Source: Cladobotryum mycophilum (taxonomy: Eukaryota > Ascomycota > Sordariomycetes > Hypocreales > Hypocreaceae). Taken from it: 64,000 bases of DNA. This document shows positions 34,496 to 47,700 of this stretch, in pieces. Numbering within the stretch: position 1 is the first letter of the stretch; every line of letters begins with the position of its first letter. A program made the position numbers and the translations under genes. Under the pieces are notes generated by a model. The model did no database searches. It was not told the DNA's origin and worked only from the letters and a program-made list of their open reading frames with translations. The stretch lies in assembly GCA_036429605.1 (NCBI GenBank), contig CM071590.1, forward strand, positions 5,518,001-5,582,000, given 5' to 3'.

Positions 34496-37400
34496 TGCAA
34501 TGCAAGACAAAAAATGGCGCGACTTTTCAGTACGATGATGAAGATACACCGGTTTGGTATGATTTTTAGAGCGGGCTGGCCTTGGGTTAGACTAGCGGTA
34601 CAATACTTCTTGTTCATTATTTTTACCCACATTCTTTGTATCTATTCTTCAGTGTTCACAACCAGCATCATAACGATTACCTTTGTTTTCATTTCGCTAT
34701 CTCTGGTTTTGCACTGCATCTTCTGTAAAGGGGGTGTTTAAAGGTTGGAGCTGATGAAACAAGGCATGAAGTGTGGTTTGGACCTTGTCCTTCCACAAGC
34801 ACGTGGGGTATCCATGGATGCTCACGAGCGGTTTAGGATGCGGGAAGACAGCAAGGCTACAGATTAAGAAGACAACTAGACGAGCTCTAGAACAGTCGAA
34901 TAGAAAGGCGGCGCCTTGGGAGAGGGTTGCCTATTCATGCAGGGAGGATATTGGGGGGCTCTATATATCAGGTTGGATTGAGGGCATGAGGTCATGAGAG
35001 CAGATCCGGGGTAGCTAGCGCGGGTTTCTGTACGGCATATCTCGGACCGCATGACTCTAGTTACTTTTGTGTTGCCCCTCGAGTTCGTTCCCACGAGCCA
35101 ATTAGATAGACACAAGTAGATGAATTACCGAGGTGGTGCATGTTGAACTGTATTGAACACGAGATTTGGGTGGGCAACTTGAGGCTCTCCCAAAGTTTTT
35201 GGTACAACACGGCCCGTTGAGGTGGTGGGGGAGGGGGAGGGGGAGGGGGGCACATGTGTAGGTTGGTGAATTTACATGTATGACTTGCATTGCACACGCT
35301 ACGAGAACAAGCAACTTACTAAGGCCATGTTGGAGGCTCAATGATGATGAGCGATTGCTGCAAGGGGTACCTACCTATATTTAGCGTCGTTGCCTTTTTC
35401 CTTGCATGAAGCCAAGGCTGGAAGATTTTTGAGACATGATGACGGGTATGAAGAACTTGAAAGAAGAAGAAAAAATGGGTTCGATCAATTCGTTACTCGG
35501 ACCGGGGAGGGATGATCTTAACTTTTGGATGTGGATGATGATGGCGTCGACGTCATAAAGAGTTCAAGTGTGTTCGATATTTGGGATCTGAACGCACGGA
35601 GCAGCGCGCAGGGAACCAATCCATCGCTACCTACCTAGTAGGTATGTAGGGCATTGCTTTTTCTTTGTCTCGCCCAACAGACTGGTCTCGCGATACGGCA
35701 CTGCAAGAGCCAACCACATCTCCTAGGCGACAAATCCACGTTGTTTGCCTAATGATGCACAGTCCTTGGAATGCAAATGTGGTAAGACTCCTTTGACAGG
35801 CGGTGAATCGCTTCTCCCCCCCCCTTCCCCTTGGTACATGATATAGGGTGAAATGGGGTATGTAAGAAAATATCTCACCTCGGCTGCTTCACTTCCATGT
35901 GTTGGGGAAATTATGAGGCTGGCTAGGGACCCCTGAAGTAAAGGAATGGAGGAAAGGGGAGTTGATTGATGCGCGTATAACGATGAAACAGAGGAGGGGG
36001 GAAGGCTGATCAGATCACCCTAGACAGCCACCACCGCCGTTGTTGGACAACACAGTAAATATCTTCCAACCCCCCGACATCACATGTGTGCATTTAAAGG
36101 GGACTTGACCTATACAGGTTCAGGATCAGCACTTGGAAGGTTTCGGACAGTACCGAAAGGATGGGGGTTTGCCCTCTTTTTGCCTTGCGGTCGGTCTGCA
36201 TGGTAGGTAAGCTTGAACGCCCTTGAGCACGGCATGTGCGCGCGTGTCCCTTTCTTTTGCTGCATTTGGGAAAGGAAGAAAGTTAAAAAAAAAAAAACAA
36301 GGCGACAGAAAGGCAACGAAAATAAGACGCTTCTAGACTGTTCATTCTAGACGATCAAGCCCTTGACTAGCCATTACCCCACAAAGATCGCCAGGGAGTG
36401 CGTTAGATATTACCTTGAGGCTCAAGACACAAGACATGGGGCATGCGACCAATTTGCCTTGTTTCTTTTGGGTTGGGGGGGTTGGTGGTTGTTGGGTCAG
36501 TCCTGAGCGTTCGGCCAGCCTAGGCCAAACGAGCGGCTAATTTTTGATCCTGGCTGGCTAACCTGCAAAATCATGGGCACATGATATTTTCGCAATGCAA
36601 GCAAGTAATCCGGCGTTGCGGGCTTAACTTGTAGAGGAATAGTTCCTTACGATGGACCACCCAAGTGAACCATCTTGCGGAGTAGGTAGTAATAGTAAAA
36701 TAGAAACAAAAAAGGCTAACCCCCTATCAGATTCTCAGGCCCTTTGGCGGCTTGGGCAGCAAATAGGCGCAGAAATAACTAGATGATGCCTGTGCATTAT
36801 ATCATATGCCGAGAGAAAGAAAAGAAAGAAAAAAATGACAAGCAATCCATACCCAGGAGGCTCCCAAGAAGGTGACAATTACTAAATCATATCAGGCAAA
36901 CGGTTCACAACGTGTGAGTGGATGCTCTCCAAAGTCGAATGGTGATTGTTTGATATTTGATTCACGACTTCATTCCACAGCCACCCGAGGGGCAGTGCCT
37001 TAACAAAAAGGAGGGGTTGGGGGTTAGGGGGCCATCCTCTTCCTGTTGCCTTTAGGCAGACGAACGATTTATAAATGCCAACTCGGCCGAAGGGACCGAC
37101 AATTGGTAATACGCCTCCCCCTACCTATATTCTGTATTATGTTTTGGACTTTTGGATGCATGGCGAATACGAAGGGGGCAAGGCAAACGCGTAAGCTTAC
37201 ACGTACTTGTAGTAAAACATCCCATCCCTTCCGGCGAAAGGGTGGCGATGTGCTTTCCCCCTACCAATGGAGTGACATGACTTCATGGCAAGGGGGAAAA
37301 AAAGTAAAAGTAAAAGGCAGCACGTCGGCGATTGCTGGAGATGTCGATTTTCTCTTCTCATGTCCTTTCCGCCTAATTTTGGTGGTGCTGGTGTATGAGT

Positions 37401-40400
37401 GAGTGAGTCATTGATGAAATGCAAGGCTCCAGCTGCCGCCTGTCAGGCCCCTTGACAAGACTGGTATGAAGGAATGTGACGGGAGTTGAGGTTTCCCGAC
37501 ACCTCATATAACCAACTGTTAGGCAGCCGAGACAATCTAGATGTGCATTTTGATGACGGGAGCCTGAAAAAAAGAGGAGGAGGGGTAATTTACTGGCTCG
37601 GATAGCTTTGGCATGTAGCGAGGATGACTCGCATTGACTTGTTGCATGTACGGGGCTTATCGGCTGGGAATATTACTCCACCTGTTGAACATCATTAGCT
37701 TGATGTATTTGTAGATTTTGAAGAAGAGCCTTTTTTCTTCCTTTTCTTCCCCCTCTTCATATATGGGGGGCTACTAATAAAATTATTGACCAATTATATA
37801 CTCTGTGCCCTTGACGACACCCAACCGGGGGGGCATTGGTGACGGCCTTGTGTGATATCCTGAGAGTGATAAGCACATGTTTCTTGCTATAGAGTACATA
37901 ATTTCTAAATTGGCCTCAAGCTTAGTAACTAGAATTTGGATTAGTATGTCAAGAAGAGATGGGAATTGTTGAAGACTGTCATGTCTTGTAGCTATAAGTG
38001 AATGCCTTATCAAGAGGATATTCATACAAAGCAAGCCATGGTTATGGCTAACCTACCTCATAAGGTCAACGTCGATGATACTCTAAGAAATCCGTTAACA
38101 TTCAGGAGAAAGAAGTTGTTCTATGTTAGTAGGTATCCCAGTCGTCGTCAAGTCGAAAAGTGAAGTCAATATTTGTGGGCTCGCTTATATCTGATTGTAG
38201 GTTTTCACTAAATCACTACTTTATGCGATTCAAGTACTTTGATAATTGTTGCTTGCTGGCCCAAGCAGTGCTACTTTGAACGGTGAAAACGGGACCAGAA
38301 TAGCAAGGAATGATTAAGTAGATTCCGAACCCTCAAATTCTAGATTGTGTCTCTTTTAGGTTTGAGGCCTTGCGTATCAACCTTCTTCCTTGTTTCTCAA
38401 CATCATCTAGTACAAGCTTAAATGCCTCGCTACTTTTTGCTCCTTAACGCCTTTTGTATTTATGATGGTACGAATCCCTACGAAGTATCCTCACTGGAGC
38501 TGTAGATGATAGCCAACACCTTTCCAACCTCCTTGTGTTTGATGACTGATATTGGCTAGCGAGCGTCCGGTAACGTACGCCAAAGCATATCTGAAGATTT
38601 GTAATTCCGATCATGAGAATCCTGATGGCAAAGTGTCGTCAAGTGGAAAGAAGTACCAATAGGTCAGCAGAGAGAGCTTCGAGTGCGTGGAGACATCCTG
38701 GAGACTCTAACCGCTGCTCTGTGGAGCTGCTCATTGACGGCAACGGCTCCACAAACGATAAACGAGATTCTCCACCCTGAGGATTCCGGGTTGCGGGTGA
38801 GAGAGTCATGTCAAGGGAGCTTTGGCATCATCTTCAGAGAAAGACATAGTAATCGGTAGAAAGGGAAGGGAAGGGTTGGGGCGTTGATACTACCAGCATA
38901 TTGGGCATCATTATGTTGGTGCCCATCTGCACCTCATTCTCGCATGTGTGCCGTTTTAACTCACTTTCTTTTAGGCCGCCAAGTGCATGACCATGTTGGG
39001 CTTTGTGTGCATGCAGCATAAATTTTGGTTGTATATATTGCCTAATGAAGCTGCCCAATCGAATCAGACTACGATTTTGTAAATATTCGCAGTGCGCCAG
39101 CTACTCATGATATTCAACGTTGAATAACAGGTAGTATATTTTGTCTGCTCCTTCCATATTTGTGACCACTCACAACTGGCCAACACATTTGCTAATTTGC
39201 CGCCCAAACGCCTGTAGATATTGCAAAGAGGCGCATTACTGCCCAAGTCCATGTATGCACACCAGATGCCCAAATGTTGACTAATAGTTGTGGTGACATA
39301 TTTCTCCATACTGCCCGTTCGTTTCCATGAGGTGTAAAAGTCATGCTGGGTCCTCTTTCTCATCCTTACTCCATTCTCCGACCAAGTGGTCTCCTTTCCA
39401 TGACTCGGGATCGATATCCTGCCGCAACGGTGCTGCAAGGACGCCTTACTGCCCGCCGGATCATGAATCGGTAGCATTTGCCCAGCTTAAGCTTGAAGCA
39501 ACGACGTATCCAGCACGCTGAGAGGGTTTCTGCCCGGGGTGGTGGTGGGACCAGGGGAAACAGAGGGCTTCATTGGGAGAGAAAACGAGGAGCGCAGCCG
39601 ATGTGGATTGGTACGATGGCAACACCAAGTTATGAGGGGACACTTGCGTTCAAATCATCGAGATAGGATACAGTTCCTGGAATTTGTCCAATGACGCCTC
39701 TACGCAGCCTCGAGGATACGAGATCGTCTTACCGGCTATAGGTCGTGCTACGAGCTATTTCAGACCGAGATCGAGTTGTTGGCATGCTCCATAACTATAC
39801 TGGCAACTGAGCATTACCATCTTAGCAGATTCTGGAAACTGCTAGAAACGAGGGCTGTATAGCTAAAATACTCGTTGTGGCCTTGACAAGGGCTCACTCC
39901 CCGCAGATCCTGTTTGTCAGCGCATTCAGGTTTACAAAGGACAGAAGCTGCGGATATCTTATTCTGGGCAAAGCCTATCCAATGCCTCACCTTACATGAT
40001 CGTTTACAAACTTGGCGTGCTGGAAGGCTATGGTTTTGGTCATAGCAGTATAGGGGCTTCATATATCTCAACACGTTGGCCCGTCTCTCCTCTGTTTTAT
40101 AGCATTCTTCGAAAGCCTCTCTGCTACAGTCATCTCATAGGACTTGGGAAGTTATACTCGGATATTAACTCACATCTTATCTTCAAATGGCAGGGTCGAC
40201 GTTACGGAGAACGCAATGGATAAATAATAGGAGCTTGACAATTCAGTTGTAAGCTCCAAAGTCCATACCTGGATTCTAGAAGCTGGGATAGGCAGGTATT
40301 GGACTATATATTACGGTCAAGTTAGATATAGGAAGCTAAGAGAGGATATTGATCGTAGTTATTCTACCTTTGAACACACAGAGAAGATTCTGCCACTTGC

Positions 40401-42849
40401 ATACAATCTAGAGAATGCCCCCAAACATATGGAAGAGTGTAGCTGGTAGACTGATTTGTCTATTTAGGTGGATGTCTACTCGAAGACACAATGCTTCCAC
40501 GGAGAGAAAAGCAGTGTCTAAGTTCGAATCGCATATTGCCTACAATGACTATAGAGTGTATACCAAATCCCTCAAAGATATAAATCACGAGGGAGGCTAG
40601 TTTGGAATGTGGAGGACAAGATTGCATACCTACGATTCCTAGAGCTTGTTGAATCATGAAGTCAAGGATCTTACGCGTAATAAGCAGCGACTATCTGCAC
40701 ATCTCCGCACGGGATTAATGACGTACATAAATTAATGCAAGCTAAACCATATTTAATTCTTCAACATTGTAAACTACTTTGATCATTGACCAATGCTAGC
40801 TGCGTATCAAAAGTTAACAATTGCCGCTCCAATTGCTGCTCTCATCATTTCTGTTCCCGGAAGGGGATCTAGGTAGGATTTAGGTCCATTGTGCCATGAC
40901 GCAAATGACCAAGGTGCCCCTGCGAATCCATATTTCATAACCATCAGAAGACCTCGTCCTTGAAGCCTGCTGGGACGATGATGGTCATATGTCAAGTCAC
41001 ATGCCTAGGGTAGAATATGACTCTTAGCAGTGAGAGGGTCGTAAAACGCTAAATTTGCAGTGAAGAGCGATTTTGTTTGCTGTGTTGATGGTACAAGAAA
41101 TTTGAAGGACTCAGCGGCGCTTGGCCGGCGCCCAAGCTCTCATCGAGCCTTGACCGAACATTATCTGGTATTAGTGGATATTATGCGGTGATCACCCTGC
41201 CAGTGAGCTGGCATTCTTGTGTGACAGTTGCCTTGGAAGTTTGGCAACACAAAGAAAAAACATGTATAAAGGAACGTGCTTTCTCACAGGGTCGATGACT
41301 GGACCAGCCGTAACCGAATGGCACCCTATGTGGTTGTACCCAAGACACTGTAATGTATGGAGCTGATACTGGCCCTGTATGGTGGCGGAGCTGGCCCTCT
41401 TCATAATTTCAACGGGCGTATGGATCCGTGGAGGTGCGAAGGATGTCGGGGTGGATTCGTCAGCTATTGATCTACGGCAGACTGCTTAGAGGCAACCGGA
41501 TGCCTGATAAGACTGTTATTAGAGTATGTTCCTAGATGTTTTTTTTAAATCCATTCACCGAGTAGTTTCTATTGTATGCAGGATGCCGTATACGCCAATA
41601 AGACCGCCGTACATCTTCATCGCTAGGATGCCCGATAGCATTCCCACTTCGGTCAAGATAATCCTCGCAAGGCAACCATATTATCTCACACGTTCACTTA
41701 TTTGGGGCCCACAAAGTCTGCGTGAAGGTCATGAGGTTCCGGGTCATTGTCTCGATATGCAGGCATGCGCTTGCTAGAACGGCCTTTCGGTATGCAAACT
41801 TTGTTGTCAGACTGTGACGGCGAGGGATAGGGCTGGCTTGGGTTGCAATACTAGAGGCCGTGGAATGGGTCGGGTTGGACAATGACAAGGTAACCCAACA
41901 TTGGGGCATATGGGCCCGAGCAGGCAATGAGGAAACATGACATCAGACGGAGAGAACATGAAAGAATGCACAGGCTTCCCGCCCCCGATCTCGGATTCGG
42001 GGCTTTGCATTGTGACGGAGCAGGGCAGCTGAGGTTGACTGTAGTCAGCTGGATGCGAGTAGGGACGAAATTACCAGTCGCCTGCCATATGTTCAGCATC
42101 GGGATTGATCTAGATCTCGGTTTCAGAAGGGAGATTGACAGGTGTGTCAGATCTAAATTGAGTCTTTTTCTTTTTCTTTTTCTTTTTGGGTAACTATTGG
42201 TAAGATATTTTTAGGATGACGCATTTCACGAGTCAAGTTGCCCAGCAAATGCATCCATCTCGGCAAGGCCGATTGGATGTTTGAACGTTGTTGCATCTTA
42301 TTGGAAGAAATGGAAGACATTTGGCACAGACGTGAGCTGGAGCGGGACGCGAGTCGGCGGAGGGACGTCTGATGCGTTAACAAATGTGAGAGGGTCAGCT
42401 GCGCAGTTCGAAGATGCTGAAGCAAAGAAAAACACTAAGGCGGTGGCAAAAAGGACCATAACAAGCTGAAACCCCCAATTGTTTGCGTGCAATCACAGGT
42501 GGGCGGTATTGACAAAAAGCGGCGAAAAAAACAAAAGAAGAAGAAGAAAAATACTGAATAGATCCTTTGGATGGAATGCGATTTGTGGAATTTGTAGTGA
42601 TCAGACCTGAATACGTGTTCATCAGCCTGAAGGGGGGCGATTATTTTTCAAGGCAACAAGTGAAGTGTCATTGCATTATTGAGACTATCTCGACTGGATC
42701 TCGAAAGAGGCAACTGCATGACAACGTGTCTTGCATATCAATACTTGCTGAAACTGCAAGAAAGAGCCGAATATCGCTTGGTGATAGGGCTTAGAAATAT
42801 GAGGCAACCAGATTATGGATATCCATATGAATCATGACCCTCAAATCTG
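34496..42849. other. Gene desert of about 8.3 kb
   Basis: No gene can be supported. It contains a G-rich (GGGGGA)n tract at 35227-35250, a short C8-C10 tract near 35817, several AAAGAAAG-type purine tracts and a TTTTTC repeat near 42164-42187. Base composition is similar to the flanking gene regions, unlike the AT-rich island at 52.7-58.7 kb. The longest frame (137 codons, minus, 39477-39064) has no recognisable sequence. A 64-codon minus-strand frame (42492-42298) starts with a signal-peptide-like stretch (QLVMVLFATALVFFFASA) but cannot be confirmed. Confidence 0.5.
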
Positions 42850-44761
42850 CTAAGCTAGAGCATCACTCAGCGTCCCATCGTCCATGTCTATTGACCAGAT
42901 CATCGTCCTGCGTGGCGAAAAAGGAGAAGAAGAAGAAGTCAGCAATCACCAGTCCCATCATCCGGGCCAGAGAAAGGGGACCAAGAAAAAGAAAAAGGGG
43001 GAGAGAAGGGGGGGGGGAAGGGCCAACATACCCAGCCAAACATCTCGAATTGGCATAGTCTAGCTTGAGCTTCAACGTCTGCGCATCGTCGTAGCCGACC
43101 CATTGGTTGCCGTCCCAAGTGACAGTCTTGACGGCGGCCTTTGCGTCAAAGCTCACGACAGCCTCGTAGTTCTTGATGATGTCCTTGATCTCGCGGGCTG
43201 AGAGTATACCGGCGGTGTTGGTGCACTCTCCGGCCTTGCCAGCATCGCTAAAGACACAGCCGGCGGCCTTGCATTCCGAGTCTGACATGGTGAAGCTCCG
43301 TCCGTAAAAGGCTAATCCCATGACGACCTTGGATGCGCTGATGTTGTTTCTCCAGAGGATATCGAGCTTCGTTTCGATCTCTGTGAGATTGGTGTGCGCG
43401 TAGACTTGTCGCTCCAATGTCGGTGTGTGCACATCCCAGATTCCGTCTAAAGGAGCGCAATCAATGTTAGCACAGTGCCCCCCCCCCCCTTCTTTCTTCA
43501 TAAAAGGAAGTGAAACTCACGAAAGTCATAAGTCATGACATTGAACCAGTCAAGATACTGCTCGAGCTCCTTGATGTTGTAGCCCTTCATGTGCTTGTAG
43601 GACGTGGGCAACGTAATGCTCAGCCCATCGCCTCGGCCCAGCGCATCAAGTCTCTTTCTGAGTCTGCGGCAAATCCCGACAAAGTTGTCGAAATCTTCGG
43701 GACTACCCCCGTCTCCAGGTCCCCCGGATACTCCCAGTTGAGATCCACGCCATCGAACCCGTGCGCGTCCATAAAGTATAGCAAGGAGTCGATAAAGGTT
43801 TCCTGCTCGTGCTCGAACTGCCCAATGACTGAGAACGCCTTCTGCCACGGGCCTGGGCTGTTCATGGCTCCGCCCCCAACCGAAATCCAGACCTGAAGGT
43901 TGGGCTGTGTCTGCTTGAGTTTGAGGACCCGTTTATACAGAGCCGCTGTCTCATCACTCATGCCCGTAATTTGGAAGCTGTCTGGGTCAATAAAAGCAAA
44001 TGCAAAGTTGATGTGGCTGTAATATCCCAGGGGGATCTCCTCAGGAGTCATCTCTAGTTGCTCGTCAGTAAACCAAGGAGGGTAAATAGGTAGCCAACAC
44101 ATACTCCCGCAAGGTCTTTGAGAGTTCCAAGCTTGGTAATAGCCAACTGTCCTCTTATTCACACTCTTGCCACCCGGACAAGATGGCCTGTCGACCTCAT
44201 AGCCTCGACAGAAAGCTTCTGTGATGCCACAGAATCCAAATTTACTACAGCTGTAACATTGTCAACTCCATTAGTTCAGTGATGTGGTTGTGAACCGGTC
44301 GCGTACCAGACGTTGAGTGGACAGGTGGAGGAGCTCGCATATTCCATCCCCCATCCCGGATCACACTGGCTTTTCCAGTCACACTGCGAGATACAATCCT
44401 TGCCGCATAATTTCGGCCCACTGCCACACTTTCCCTCGCCATCGTCGTCTCTGTTATGTCTTCAAGTCAGTATTCACCAACTCTCAACACATTCATGAAA
44501 GCTCGTAACCTACAACACTCCGCAGCATCCGATCTTGCATGGCTTTGACTCTGAACATGAGAATCCTTCTTTCGTCATACGAGACAGATCTTCCCTTGAT
44601 ATACTGTTCGCATGTGGTTCATTCCCCAGAGCCACAACGAGTTCATCTTCCGACATCGAGGTGAATCCATCTGGCCAATCCGTCAAAGCCGGAGACGCCG
44701 CAACCTGCAGTAGTTGCGTGCCTAGAAGTGCAAATTGGTAGAGGTGGCTGACAGATAGCAT
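42850..44761 (-). CDS. Secreted GH18 chitinase with hevein-type chitin-binding domain, with one-base frameshift
   Basis: Five exons (44761-44517, 44450-44307, 44250-43521, 43446-43032, 42907-42850), 530 residues after one correction. It has a signal peptide (LYQFALLGTQLLQVAASPA), a Cys-rich region (CSESKPCKIGCC), and a chitin-binding type-1 module (CPLNVCCSKFGFCGITEAFC). The GH18 barrel follows with VGYYQAWNSQRPC, SVGGG, the catalytic motif DGVDLNWEYP (E303) and MGLAFYGRSFTM. It ends with MIWSIDMDDGTLSDALA. It should cleave chitin outside the cell. The motif normally reads DxxDxDxE; here the last Asp is Asn301. One missing C in the C5 run 43721-43725 breaks the frame between WEYPG and GDGGSPEDFDNF. 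The first intron's 5' site is uncertain by a few bases; a C12 run lies in intron 3. Confidence 0.87.
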
Positions 44762-47700
44762 TATTTAGGGGAGTTGGGAGGTTGAGCCGTCGACTTGCTT
44801 GAAATAGATAGGGAGAGGATGAAACGGGCGGGGATAGGAGTAGAGGGCTTAGAAACGGTCTTCACGAATTCGAACCAAAGAGTTGAACGATGCGATGGTA
44901 TTAACCACGACAGCCCTAGCGAGACTCTAATCACGGCAATAGGATCATTATTATATAGCGATTTAGATCTATATGTCGAATTGAGTTCAGCGGCGCCATG
45001 ACTATCAATCACCCGGTCTTCCCATTTTCTACCTTTGCCAAGGCGCTTTAGGACATCTATGATGCTCTGAATTCACGAGCAAGGCCTTTTCAGAGGCTCG
45101 ACCTCGTAGCTTCCACTTATTTATTTGCTATCGATCTTGTAGACGGACATGGCGTAGTAAATGGAACCTTCCGGGACCGAGTCTGATAACCATATCTCGA
45201 GGTAAAGCCACAGATAGTAGTAGGAAACTAATTAGTCTATCTTGTTTCTTTCTTTTATTCTCACTTTCCAATAACTCCCGCCTCCGCCCAGATCTCAGAT
45301 ACAGTCTAGATTGCTCTCGCTCGCCGGCTTTGACGCTCCACCAAGACCACGATGACGCAGACCCTCCTCGATGGCTTTTTTGGCATGTTCTATCATCTGC
45401 TCAGCTACTTCAGTTGGAGACATTCCCGTCGTGTTAAGTCCTGGCTCCGATCGGAAGATATCCATCTCTTAGACAGCTCTTACCAACTGATTGACAACCG
45501 TTTTAGAACTGCCAATGTCACGACCGCTGCAAACAGGTCTTTTCAGTTTCTCTTCCGGTTCTTAGTTCAATGAAATAGAGATAAAATGGGCATCCTCTTC
45601 TTGACTGCACTCTTGTAGTCACGGAAAGCTGAGCTATCAGCTAAACTTGAAGATCGTGCGTCGGTGAAGATCCATGTCATGACCTTTCGTGGCATCAGAC
45701 ATTTCGGTGACATCCCAAATGCGACGGAACAGGCCAGTTCGTACGCTTTTGTGCTTTTGCTCACCGACCGCATTGCTTCACCAGTCGAGCGCAACTCGCC
45801 AATGGTTATCGTACACCTTGGACTAGGACATCAGTTTCTGGAGTCCCTGGCTACCGCAAGCTTCCCTGCCCTGAGATATCTATTGATGTAGTGGGCGCGG
45901 TTGTGTTATTGTAACGAGGTAGGAATTGACGGGGTAGATTGTGGTGCATGATCGAAATTGCCCCTCGATAACACGGATGGGAAGGATCCCCTACAAGTAT
46001 GCGTTGCGAGTGACTAAAAGTGAAACAGATTCAAGGTCTGCTGAGACTCGCAAATCATCGAAGCACGATATGCTCACGCGTAAGAAGTTCACCTTGCACC
46101 CCACCTTGAAAGTGTGAGGGTCCATTGTATTTTGTTCAATATACAACTTCCCAACACTCACACAGGGCCTTACCCGGAACCTTTTAAACGACACTGCTTG
46201 ATCGTGTGGTCATTTGATCATTTGGTCATAGTTTCAATAGGTGAAGAAGGTGTCTGTACTGCTAAAAGAGGAAACTGGGATTAATCTTTTAGAAGCTCAA
46301 TAGATCGTAGTCGTGGTTGATGATGATCTAGCCTAGCCATACGATTTGCCGTGAAGACTGAACCCCTCCTTTGTTGCCCCCCCAAACCCCAACCCCAGCT
46401 ACCAACTGTTCCCCCACGTAGAGGGGTCAAAACCCTTCCAGAAGCAGTGCCATGCCCCCTCCTCAATACCACGACAAGGGCTTGCTTTGTCCACATGACC
46501 CCCGGAGCCATTTCAAATTTTGCTGGACGACTCACACTTTGGCTGTAAAGTCTACTAAACCAAAATGGATGTTGTCATACTCTTCAGTGGCAAAGGGGCA
46601 GTGAAGCATAACAACGTAATGCGCATTAGCCCGGTCTGATTTCTGCTGCTTCTACAAAGTATTCTACAGCATGAGTGACGATTAGTGGCTTCCAGGTTGT
46701 CACGACCCGGCCATCCGTGGATGTGTGGGTAAGCACATTAGCGACGCCGCAGGAAGTCCGCCGAATCTGTCAAGGACGATTTAGATTCCCCCAGGCGGCG
46801 GTCAAAGGGGATCCACGAAATCTCATCTATATAGATTAATCATCTTTACGCTAGTATAGATATTTCGCTTATCCTCAGTCCAACGATGTATTCTCCAAAC
46901 TCCTGATTTCGACTGAATCAGCGTCCAAGTGCTGTCCTACCACTCATCATGCACCTTGGTCTCTCTGCCCACGTAAGTCTACCCCACAGAGTTTAGTTTC
47001 TTTTTTCCCTTGGAAAGACACTGGATGGCTACATAGGAGGGCTGCCAGAGCCATCTTCCAAGGTTGCAAGGCGGTTTGGATCTACGGGAGTAAAATGCAG
47101 AGGGTATTCGTCATATTGAAACATGTCCCAAGTACAATGCGTGGAGAATTTGACGAACCAGAAAAGGGTCTCCTTGTCTGGCGACCTTACAAAATACCCG
47201 ACTCGATGCGACACCTGCCAGTGGTTCTCTGGCGGGGTCAAGGCAAGCCCTACAGCGAGGGATGCAGCTCTGCCACAAAGGTCATGTCCACAGCAACCCC
47301 CTGAAAGTTCTAAAAGGTAAAGCCCTTGAAGGTTTGCCAACTTTGTCGGTGGCCGCCCTGTTGTTCGACCCCCCGGTCTGTGACCCTGTCGATCGAGACG
47401 TCCACGCAGTTCTCTACGTCTACCTAGTCTTGAAGCGCGGGGGTTAAGCAAGGCTGGGGCTTGAGATAAAGTGGCATTTTCTGAGGAGGTGGTCTACTAA
47501 CCCGCGTTGATGAGCAAACTCCATCCGTTGCCCGAAAGACCGAGTCCTTAGTCCCCGAACAAAAGAAAGAAAGAATAATTCGTATATGCAGTGGCTTGTT
47601 TGTCGCTTAAATAATCCAATGAGCCATGCATGGGATACACGGATGAATGTTTGTGCTGGGAAGCTATATAGATATCTACACAAACGTTTCGGATGAGGCA

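Noticed and set aside
39064..39477. 137-codon minus-strand frame in the gene desert
   Set aside because: Composition looks random; no signal peptide, domain or homologous pattern that I can see.
42298..42492. 64-codon minus-strand frame with a signal-peptide-like start
   Set aside because: Only the hydrophobic start is suggestive; no Cys pattern, no homologue recognised, and the frame ends soon after.
45352..45891. Possible two-exon small gene divergent from the chitinase
   Set aside because: No GT-AG pair keeps both frames open, and the proteins are unrecognised; the opposite strand is open as well.
47029..47451. 140-codon minus-strand frame
   Set aside because: Arg/Gly-rich start and no recognised domain; several competing frames in the same stretch.
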